Assembly (NCBI RefSeq): GCF_006516955.1
Contig: NZ_VHLG01000001.1
Coordinates: forward strand, 682,001-746,000
Source: Martelella alba
Lineage (GTDB): Bacteria > Pseudomonadota > Alphaproteobacteria > Rhizobiales > Rhizobiaceae
Length of the DNA: 64,000 nt
Direction: 5' to 3'
The position numbers and the translations under genes are program-made. Shown in pieces: positions 58,336 to 64,000 of the stretch. Position 1 is the first letter of the stretch; each line of letters begins with the position of its first letter. The notes below the pieces were generated by a model. That model was not told the DNA's origin. It saw nothing but the letters and a program-made list of their open reading frames with translations, and ran no database searches.

Positions 58336-58712
58336 CAGGGCTTCACCGATCCTGTCACGACAATATCCGTTCCATCCGGCGCGGTACCGGCCAGCGTATC
58401 AAGCGTTTCGGGGTCAACCGGCGGCGGCGCGATCGGCGGCAACTGATCGAGCTTGGCGATCTGTTCCGGTTCCGTCGGCTCAAGACCGAGATCTGCCGAA
58501 TAGAAATTCGCCAGCCGCTGCAGCCGTGCCGGCTGGCTCAAGAGCGCCAGATCCGCTTTCAGAAGATCGATATTGTTCTGCTCCTCGGCGATCTGGTCAT
58601 CGAGGGAACGAACATCATTCAGCGTGCTTTCTGCGCCATATTTGATCGAATAGGTTACCGCGGCAGTTGCCACCATCACGAGGATCAAAACGATATCGAG
58701 GGGTCTGAGCAT
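58335..58712 (-). CDS. ftsL: Cell division protein FtsL
   Basis: A 125-residue bitopic protein. A transmembrane helix occupies residues 5-25 (LDIVLILVMVATAAVTYSI), followed by a leucine-heptad coiled coil (SLDDQIAEEQNNIDLLKADLALLSQPARLQRLA) and a proline-rich C-terminal tail typical of rhizobial FtsL. Sequence conservation is low in this family; position between rsmH and ftsI, size and topology decide the call. It lies 4 bases after rsmH. Confidence 0.9.
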   Translation of the reverse strand: MLRPLDIVLILVMVATAAVTYSIKYGAESTLNDVRSLDDQIAEEQNNIDLLKADLALLSQPARLQRLANFYSADLGLEPTEPEQIAKLDQLPPIAPPPVDPETLDTLAGTAPDGTDIVVTGSVKP

Positions 58713-58716
58713 GGTG

Positions 58717-59739
58717 CTAGTGGCCTCCTAAGCGGGAAATATCGGCAAGGGCTGGCAATCCAAAGGCATCAAGATCGGCGGGACCGGCAGGCTCTGCGGT
58801 TCTGATCGCCGCGCGAAGCTTGGCCGAGCGGGCGCGCGGATTTTGTTCGGCCTCAGCCTCACTCGCGCTCACCATGGCCTTGCCCTTGATGGAAAAAAGT
58901 TGCGGTGCGGCGGTTACGACCGGCAGATGCCGGGACCCCTGAGCCTTACCCAGCCGCTCGGAAATGAAATGCTTGACGATGCGATCCTCAAGCGAATGAA
59001 ACGTCACAACGACGAGAACGCCGCCGGGTTTCAAGGACCGTTCGGCGGCCAGCAGCGCTCGGGCAAGCTCACCCAGTTCGTCATTCACATAGACACGAAG
59101 CGCCTGGAAGACGCGGGTTGCCGGATGGATCTTGTCCTTGGCTTTGCGCGGCGAAACCGTCTCGATCAGCTGCACGAGATCGCGCGTCGTCTCGAACGGC
59201 GCCTCAGCCCGGCGTTTTTCGATCGCCCGCGCGATACGTCCAGCATGGCGCTCCTCGCCCAGAAAGCCAAAGATCCGCGTCAGATCCTGAGCCTTGGCGC
59301 GGTTGACGACATCGGCCGCCGAAACACCCGATGCCGACATGCGCATGTCCAGCGGACCATTTTTCTGAAAGGAAAAGCCGCGTTCAGCCTCATCGATCTG
59401 CATCGAGGAAACGCCGATATCCAGCACGACACCATCATAGCCAGCCTCCGGCGCAAAGGCATCAAGCCGGGAGAAACAGGTTTCCTCCAACCGAAGACGT
59501 CCGCCATAGGCTTCCAGCATGGGAGCTGCTGCTGCAATTGCGTTGGGATCGCGGTCAAGCGCCAGCACATCGGCACCGGCCTCAAGAATGGCCCGGCTGT
59601 AACCGCCGGCACCGAATGTACCGTCCAGAATAAGCTTGCCGGGTGCCGGCTCCAGAGCAGCCAGCACCTCGGCAAGAAGAACCGGAATGTGGCGAACCAG
59701 TCCGCCATTGGCATCCTTATTGCCAAGATTCCCCGACAT
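58717..59739 (-). CDS. rsmH: 16S rRNA m4C1402 methyltransferase RsmH
   Basis: An N4-methylates-C1402 rRNA enzyme, 340 residues. It has [15 protein letters not shown], the SAM motif [65 protein letters not shown] and [19 protein letters not shown], all diagnostic. The start at 59739 ([13 protein letters not shown]) has GGGGAAACGG upstream. The open frame extends to 60399 but would overlap all of mraZ, so that extension is rejected. It follows mraZ by 17 bases. Confidence 0.95.
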   Translation of the reverse strand: MSGNLGNKDANGGLVRHIPVLLAEVLAALEPAPGKLILDGTFGAGGYSRAILEAGADVLALDRDPNAIAAAAPMLEAYGGRLRLEETCFSRLDAFAPEAGYDGVVLDIGVSSMQIDEAERGFSFQKNGPLDMRMSASGVSAADVVNRAKAQDLTRIFGFLGEERHAGRIARAIEKRRAEAPFETTRDLVQLIETVSPRKAKDKIHPATRVFQALRVYVNDELGELARALLAAERSLKPGGVLVVVTFHSLEDRIVKHFISERLGKAQGSRHLPVVTAAPQLFSIKGKAMVSASEAEAEQNPRARSAKLRAAIRTAEPAGPADLDAFGLPALADISRLGGH

Positions 59740-59756
59740 TCCGTTTCCCCGTCTCG

Positions 59757-60197
59757 TTATGCGCCAGCACGGCCGCCAAAGCGTGCCTTGCGCGCGGCAT
59801 CCTGCGCCGCCTGGAAGGCCTGCGGCTCCCAAAGCTGGAAGTGATCCGCACGCCCCACGAAAGTGACCTCCGAACCGATCCCGGTGAAATCGCGGATAAA
59901 ATCCGTGACCATCAACCGTCCCTCGGCATCGAGCTTCATGAACACGCCGCCGCCATGGATGAGCAACGACATGCTGTTCGCCTCCGGCGAAAAAGGATCT
60001 TCCTGATCGATCTGCCGCTCGAACCGCGCCAGAAGATCGGGACCGCCAACGCTGATCGCCGGAAAGACAAAATCCTGGAAACAGTAAAGTTCCTCGATCT
60101 GCCGTTCGGCCAGAACGCTGCGAAACACCGCGGGTACCGACACACGGCCCTTGGCATCGATCTTCTTCGTCTGATTGGAAAGAAATCGGTTCATCAC
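59757..60197 (-). CDS. mraZ: Transcriptional regulator MraZ
   Basis: A 146-residue DNA-binding protein with two SpoVT/AbrB-like repeats: [34 protein letters not shown] (about 11-45) and [43 protein letters not shown] (about 86-128), each with the DxxGR signature. MraZ binds TGGGN direct repeats in its own promoter and represses or tunes the dcw cluster; four such repeats are present upstream. A second Met follows the first directly, so the start is 60197 or 60194. Confidence 0.95.
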   Translation of the reverse strand: MMNRFLSNQTKKIDAKGRVSVPAVFRSVLAERQIEELYCFQDFVFPAISVGGPDLLARFERQIDQEDPFSPEANSMSLLIHGGGVFMKLDAEGRLMVTDFIRDFTGIGSEVTFVGRADHFQLWEPQAFQAAQDAARKARFGGRAGA

Positions 60198-60369
60198 GCG
60201 CTACAGCCGACAACTCCGGCGACGCCACATGCGCCACCACCTTCCAATCCGAAAAACTCAAACGCAACCCCATCCGCCCATGGAGCAGATTGCCCAAACA
60301 TTCCGGATACTTAGAACTAGACTGCTCCGAACATGGAGCCATGCGACCCCGGAGCGAACTCATGTCTAA

Positions 60370-60404
60370 TGGGATAACATGGGACAGTTTGGGCGTCAAT
60401 GGGA
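60370..60404 (+). promoter_or_regulatory. MraZ-binding repeats: four TGGG at a 10-bp period
   Basis: TGGG(A/C) occurs at 60370, 60380, 60390 and 60400, exactly 10 bp apart. Direct TGGGN repeats separated by 5 bases are the described MraZ target upstream of mraZ in E. coli. Here they read on the plus strand, opposite to mraZ transcription. Confidence 0.7.
60371..60399 (-). promoter_or_regulatory. Candidate mraZ promoter overlapping TGGG repeats
   Basis: On the minus strand, TTGACG (plus-strand 60394-60399) and TATCCC (60371-60376) are separated by 17 bases, about 175 bases upstream of mraZ. The -35 is good and the -10 weak. The region is interleaved with the TGGG repeats, as expected for MraZ repression. 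Confidence 0.45.
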
Positions 60405-60414
60405 TTACCTGTTG

Positions 60415-60422
60415 TTAACCAT
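60415..60422 (+). promoter_or_regulatory. CtrA half-site upstream of mraZ
   Basis: An exact TTAACCAT, 15 bases beyond the last TGGG repeat, just upstream of the candidate -35. Known CtrA half-sites in alphaproteobacteria have this sequence; binding here is inferred. Confidence 0.5.
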
Positions 60423-60541
60423 GCCGACACGGTGTCGCGGAAGCTTTTATTTTAGCAATCAGCCATTAACGAAAGCTTTCCCCGCGCGGGTCTGGCGCGG
60501 GAAAGTTGGGCGAGCCCATAGCGTTGATTTTGTGATAAAAA

Positions 60542-60982
60542 CCAGTTGGCCTGTAAGCCGGGTTCTGTATGGCCCTTACCGCTAGGAAAGGACGTGGCGA
60601 CCATTCATCTGGGACAGTGCTTGCGCACTGCCTCGCGCAACCCACCCGGATGACTGGCCCGGAAACAGGCTGGTGCCGAAGCGCCGCGTCATCCCTATTC
60701 GGTCTTGCTCCCGGTGGGGTTTACCTTGCCGTCTGCGTTGCCGCATCCGCGGTGGGCTCTTACCCCACCCTTTCACCCTTACCCCGCCATCATGGCGTCT
60801 GCCTCTCACGCCTTTTCGGCGACCAGACGTCATGAAAGCGGGGCGGTTTGCTTTCTGTGGCACTTTCCCTGGGGTCACCCCCGCCGGACATTATCCGGCA
60901 CCGTGTTTCCGTGGAGCCCGGACTTTCCTCACCATACCGCCTTTCGGCATTGGTACAGCGCGGCCGCCCGGCCAACTGGTCC
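60542..60982 (-). ncRNA. rnpB: RNase P RNA, class A
   Basis: The catalytic RNA that cuts tRNA 5' leaders. Read on the minus strand, the 5' and 3' ends pair as helix P1 (CCAGTTGGCC with GGCCAACTGG). Conserved region I reads GAGGAAAGTCCGGGCTCC, region II/III ACAGAAAGCAAACCGCC and region IV AAGGGTGAAAGGGTGGGG with AGAGCCCACCGC. A short T-run follows the 3' end. About 440 nt is normal for alphaproteobacteria. A long open frame on the plus strand through this gene is a coincidence. Exact ends are approximate by a few bases. Confidence 0.95.
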
Positions 60983-61040
60983 GGCCTACATAATCGAGAC
61001 CGGTCGAAATTGCCACTCGATAATTGACCGCATTCCGCCC

Positions 61041-62228
61041 TCAGCCAAAGGCCGGTGCAAAATCAACGGCATATCCCTCATCCTTCAGATTGCCCCTGGC
61101 CATCAGCACGGCACCAAGACGGCCGATCTCGTCAGAGCTCTTGGCAGCAGCACCGCAGCCAGCCGTCAAAACGGCAATGCGATGCGAGGGCGAAAAGCCG
61201 ATCATCGGATAACCGGATGGCGAGAAGGTTGTGGCACAGGAAGAGGTCAGCGTATTGCGCACGCGAATACCGGGCATGAGATCGCACAGGATACGGGTCA
61301 GATGTTCGCGTGTTGCCGTGCGCCCCTCGGTCAGAAACCACGCCTTCAGCGCGGCTTCATCGGTCAGGCGGACATCGTCCGGATCACCGCCGATCTTGAT
61401 ATAGAACCGCCCGTCTGGATAACGGATCGGCGGCAGCAGATAGAAGCCCTGCCCCTCGGTCTCGGCGCGGAAAATCACGCTTGGCATGCCGGCAAGATCG
61501 GCCGCCTCAGCCTCATCGACCTCGAAAAACGCAATCGTTCGGGCAAAGACCGAAAGGTCGATCCGCGCGGGCAGCAGCCTCTCATTGATGGTGAAAGCGC
61601 CTGTGGCGACCAGAACCTGCTCGGCAGTGACACTGGCCCCGTCATCCATCTCCACCGTAACTTTGACGCCTGTGTCGCGAATGGCGGTGACTGTGTTGCG
61701 AAAAACAGCAGCTCCCTGACGCTCTGCGAGCATGGACTGCGCTGCCACCAGACGCCGTGGCGAGATGTGGCCGGCGCCGTGGCGTTCGTAGAGCGCCTCG
61801 ATCTTGCTCGGAAATTCCAGATAGGGGAACCGCGTCGCCAGGGCCGGGCCATCCAGCAATTCGGTCTTAGCGCCAGCTTTGTGCGATGCAGCAACAAGTG
61901 CATCAATATAGCGGGAGCGTTCGCGCGAGGGACCGGCGATCAGGGCGCCGCATTCGGTGAAAAAGTCAATGCCGCTTGCTGCTGCAATCTCGCCATAACG
62001 GGCGATGGAGCGATGGGACAGCTGCCCCCAAACCGGATCGCGATCAATGGTGCGCGTGATCCGCCCCTCATCGTAATGGCTTGCAAACACACCCTTGTGG
62101 ATCGTGCGATCCAGCGGCTCGTCCGGCCCGATAAGGGCAACGCCTTCGCGCATGGTTGCAAGATGCCGCGCCGCAGCAGCGCCCATCATTCCACGGCCGA
62201 CGATAATTGTATTGAAATGCCCGGACAT
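61041..62228 (-). CDS. FAD-dependent oxidoreductase (DAO / sarcosine oxidase type)
   Basis: A 395-residue flavoprotein. It starts with the dinucleotide-binding TIIVGRGMMGAAAARHLATM (GxGxxG-A). Middle segments ISPRRLVAAQSMLAERQGAAV and VLVATGAFTIN fit the DAO family; the C-terminal part has a second FAD contact (AVLTAGCGAAAKSSDEIGRLGAVLM). Substrates in the family are N-methyl amino acids or D-amino acids. The covalent-FAD cysteine of monomeric sarcosine oxidase may correspond to SSCATTFSPSGYPMIG, which would suggest a methylamino-acid oxidase, but this is tentative. It lies between rnpB and the J-domain gene, without obvious partners. Confidence 0.85.
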   Translation of the reverse strand: MSGHFNTIIVGRGMMGAAAARHLATMREGVALIGPDEPLDRTIHKGVFASHYDEGRITRTIDRDPVWGQLSHRSIARYGEIAAASGIDFFTECGALIAGPSRERSRYIDALVAASHKAGAKTELLDGPALATRFPYLEFPSKIEALYERHGAGHISPRRLVAAQSMLAERQGAAVFRNTVTAIRDTGVKVTVEMDDGASVTAEQVLVATGAFTINERLLPARIDLSVFARTIAFFEVDEAEAADLAGMPSVIFRAETEGQGFYLLPPIRYPDGRFYIKIGGDPDDVRLTDEAALKAWFLTEGRTATREHLTRILCDLMPGIRVRNTLTSSCATTFSPSGYPMIGFSPSHRIAVLTAGCGAAAKSSDEIGRLGAVLMARGNLKDEGYAVDFAPAFG

Positions 62229-62300
62229 ATCACTCCCCGCCTCGGTGGCCCGTCTGAGATTGGGGGGAAGTCCGCCTCAATGCAAGGGGGATTGACGTTG

Positions 62301-63020
62301 TCAGGCAGCGCGACGCTCGCGTTCAATCGCCTCATAGGCGGCGTTGATGCGTGCCATGCGGTCATTTGCCGCCGCGTGGAACTCCTTCGGCACCCCGCGC
62401 GCCACCAGACGGTCGGGATGATTTTCCGCCGCCAGATTGCGGTAACGGCTACGGATCGTGGCAAAGTCGTCCGAACGCTTCACACCGAGCACCGAATAGG
62501 GATCACGGTCGCCGGAGGAAATATGCCGCGCCGTGATAGCGGCAAAGCGCGCCTCGCTGATACCGAAGATCGAGGCGACATCTGCCAGAAATGCCAGTTC
62601 ATTCTCATGCACATGTCCATCGGCCTTGGCGATGTGGAACAACCCGTCAATCACTTCCTCCAGAAGCGGGCATTCGCCGTCACTTTCCGTGCAGAGCGAG
62701 CGCATCTTGCGGGCATAGGCGTCGTAACCGGCAATATCCTGCCGTGCCAGATTATAAAGACGCGCAACATTGACGCGCTCTTCCTCGGGGATCTCGAAGA
62801 TCTCGTGAAAGGCGACGACCTCTTCCTCGGTGACGAAACCATCAGCCTTGGCCATCTTGGCGGCAAGCGCGATCAGCGATACGGAAAAGGCAACCTGCCT
62901 GCGCGTTTCCGGGTCGCCCTCGAAAAGCGTGTGAACCGCTTCAACAACACTGGCCAGCACATTGCCCGCGGAAGACACAGTCTGGCTGACGAAGTTGACG
63001 AGTTTTTCCCAGAAAGACAT
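62301..63020 (-). CDS. TerB / DnaJ domain protein (DjlA-like)
   Basis: A 239-residue co-chaperone-like protein. After an N-terminal amphipathic stretch (FWEKLVNFVSQTVSSAGNVLASVVEAVHTLF), residues about 45-150 form a TerB helical domain (VSLIALAAKMAKADGFVTEEEVVAFHEIFEIPEEE, then GLFHIAKADGHVHENELAFLADVASIFG) with acidic metal-type residues. The C-terminal J domain (DPYSVLGVKRSDDFATIRSRYRNLAAENHPDRLVARG) has the HPD motif needed to stimulate DnaK. DjlA in E. coli is membrane-bound; here the N-terminus is not a clear transmembrane helix. The start at 63020 follows TAAGG; the longer frame to 63230 is rejected. Confidence 0.9.
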   Translation of the reverse strand: MSFWEKLVNFVSQTVSSAGNVLASVVEAVHTLFEGDPETRRQVAFSVSLIALAAKMAKADGFVTEEEVVAFHEIFEIPEEERVNVARLYNLARQDIAGYDAYARKMRSLCTESDGECPLLEEVIDGLFHIAKADGHVHENELAFLADVASIFGISEARFAAITARHISSGDRDPYSVLGVKRSDDFATIRSRYRNLAAENHPDRLVARGVPKEFHAAANDRMARINAAYEAIERERRAA

Positions 63021-63098
63021 GGCCTTACGCTCCCTGACGCTCAATATGCGCCGATTTGACCGGGCTGAAGATTGGACAATATTTGCGCCCGTTTCAAG

Positions 63099-63116
63099 TC
63101 GAACCATACGGTTCGA
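63099..63116. promoter_or_regulatory. TetR-like palindrome upstream of the DjlA-like gene
   Basis: TCGAACC-ATAC-GGTTCGA, perfect 7-bp arms, 79 bases before the DjlA-like start and 182 before ftsH. It has the look of a small-regulator operator; the cognate protein is not in the window. Confidence 0.4.
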
Positions 63117-63216
63117 TTTCACTTTTTTGCGACATCCGTCGCGCTTAGCCACCCAGCATTGCACGACGGAACCTCCTCCCGCACACTTCGGACCCGACCG
63201 GGCAGACAATTTCCAA

Positions 63217-63246
63217 TTGCCTGAACTCAACGGCGAACGCTATACG
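63217..63246 (+). promoter_or_regulatory. Candidate promoter of the ftsH-type gene
   Basis: TTGCCT, an 18-base spacer and TATACG, ending 51 bases before the ATG. The -10 context GCTATACGT could also fit a heat-shock (RpoH) promoter, which would suit an FtsH protease. Only weak evidence. Confidence 0.3.
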
Positions 63247-63297
63247 TTTACGCGAATTTAAGTCCCCGTTTTATCGTTTTGTCTGGAGTTTTATTGA

Positions 63298-64000
63298 ATG
63301 GAACGCAAGCATACGTTCAATTTTGGCTATTTTCTGGTCGCTTTTCTCATAATCATGGCGTTCCAGGCCTGGTTTACCTCACGTGATTATGCCGAAATCA
63401 GCTATTCCGACATGCTCAACTATGTCGACAAGGGCCAGGTCGAATCTGTCGCCATCTCCAACAACACCATTCAGGGCACCTTTACCGAGCCGGTCAACGA
63501 CAAGAAATATTTCGTAACCTATCGCGCACCGCAGGATCTGGCGGCGGATTTCGACCAGCACAAGGTCAATGTCACCGGCGTGCCGGATCACACGTTACTA
63601 CAGAAAATCCTCTCCTGGGTTCTGCCGGTCGTTCTGTTTTTCGGATTATGGATCTGGTTCTTCCGCCGCTTCGCCGAAAAACAGGGCATGGGCCTTGGCG
63701 GCATGATGAATGTCGGCAAATCCAAGGCGAAGATCTATGTCGAGCGCAAGACCGGCGTCACCTTTGACGATGTTGCCGGTGCTGAAGAGGCAAAGGCCGA
63801 GCTGAAGGAGGTCGTCTCCTTCCTCACCGACCGGGAAAAATACGGACGGCTGGGCGCGCGGATCCCCAAGGGCATCCTGCTCGTCGGCCCGCCCGGCACC
63901 GGCAAGACGCTGATCGCCAAGGCGGTTGCCGGTGAGGCTGGCGTCACCTTCTTTTCCATTTCCGGTTCCGAATTCGTTGAAATGTTCGTCGGCGTTGGCG
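63298..64000 (+). CDS. ftsH: ATP-dependent zinc metalloprotease FtsH, 3' end outside window
   Basis: The first 234 codons of an FtsH-type membrane protease that degrades misfolded or regulated membrane and cytosolic proteins. Helix 1 is near residues 9-25 ([16 protein letters not shown]), a short periplasmic part ([21 protein letters not shown]) follows, helix 2 is at about 104-122 ([19 protein letters not shown]), then [25 protein letters not shown] and the AAA start [20 protein letters not shown] with Walker A GPPGTGKT. The proteolytic HExxH part lies beyond the right edge. GGAG occurs about 11 bases before the ATG. Rhizobia often have more than one FtsH; which copy this is cannot be decided here. 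Confidence 0.93.
   Translation, partial: MERKHTFNFGYFLVAFLIIMAFQAWFTSRDYAEISYSDMLNYVDKGQVESVAISNNTIQGTFTEPVNDKKYFVTYRAPQDLAADFDQHKVNVTGVPDHTLLQKILSWVLPVVLFFGLWIWFFRRFAEKQGMGLGGMMNVGKSKAKIYVERKTGVTFDDVAGAEEAKAELKEVVSFLTDREKYGRLGARIPKGILLVGPPGTGKTLIAKAVAGEAGVTFFSISGSEFVEMFVGVG

Larger units (their letters stand above)
60198..60540. other. Intergenic region between mraZ and rnpB
   Basis: It holds the mraZ leader, TGGG repeats, CtrA half-site and, near 60540, the end of rnpB on the minus strand. No gene was recognised. The 170-base mraZ leader is long enough for post-transcriptional control, but no clear structure was identified. Confidence 0.5.

Noticed and set aside
59740-60399. N-terminal extension of rsmH to 560 residues
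   Set aside because: It would overlap the whole of mraZ; the conserved RsmH N-terminus begins at 59739 with its own ribosome site.
60705-63059. A 784-codon rightward open frame
   Set aside because: It runs through rnpB, the FAD oxidoreductase and the J-domain gene on the opposite strand; all three have strong independent evidence.

Overview
The window is about 60% GC, gene-dense chromosomal DNA of an alphaproteobacterium, most likely Hyphomicrobiales (Rhizobiales). The evidence is the gene order mraZ-rsmH-ftsL-ftsI-murE-murF-mraY-murD-ftsW-murG-murC-murB-ddl-ftsQ-ftsA-ftsZ-lpxC-bamD-recN-ligA, the meso-DAP type MurE, the long FtsZ linker, CtrA-type TTAACCAT sites, a RIME-like intergenic palindrome and a class A RNase P RNA of alphaproteobacterial form. 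No genus is claimed. No rRNA, tRNA, CRISPR array, IS element or prophage was seen.

Left part (1-31 kb), accessory metabolism and regulation. A diguanylate cyclase cut by the left edge is followed by a zinc-uptake locus (znuC-znuB-zur divergent from znuA, with a Zur-box-like palindrome in between). Next come two small secreted proteins sharing one N-terminal cysteine/proline module, one of them fused to collagen-like triplets and an RcnB-type tail. A yghZ-type aldo-keto reductase precedes a beta-mannoside utilisation operon transcribed leftwards: binding protein, two permeases, ATPase, GH2 beta-mannosidase, sugar isomerase, Gfo/Idh/MocA dehydrogenase. A divergent LacI-family gene adjoins it, and three copies of one palindromic operator lie in the locus. 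Then follow ybaN, a 1225-residue AsmA protein, an FAD lactate/glycolate-type oxidase, and a rightward fructosamine-kinase-like gene with two Gfo/Idh/MocA dehydrogenases. The gene-poor stretch 25.8-26.6 kb holds two near-identical hairpins flanking a RIME-like element, an entericidin-type lipoprotein gene and a helically phased cluster of four DnaA-box-like 9-mers. ExoD, a LysR regulator divergent from a DUF1127-like small protein, a GlxA/AraC regulator, prmA, SCO, GFA-family and creA genes lead into the conserved block.

Right part (32-60 kb), envelope and division. ligA, an endonuclease/exonuclease/phosphatase-family gene, cardiolipin synthase, recN, bamD, lpxC and the complete dcw cluster all lie on the minus strand. 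Many dcw genes overlap by 4 bases or are nearly contiguous. The cluster appears to have at least two control points: the mraZ promoter (four TGGG repeats at an exact 10-bp period plus a CtrA half-site) and the murB-ddl gap (two CtrA half-sites 21 bp apart). A strong terminator follows ftsZ. These genes make lipid II (MurB-F, MraY, MurG, Ddl), build and constrict the septum (FtsZ, A, Q, L, W, I), and connect to outer-membrane biogenesis (LpxC, BamD).

Right edge (60.5-64 kb): rnpB on the minus strand, an FAD-dependent oxidoreductase, a TerB/J-domain protein, and the first 234 codons of an FtsH protease running off the window.
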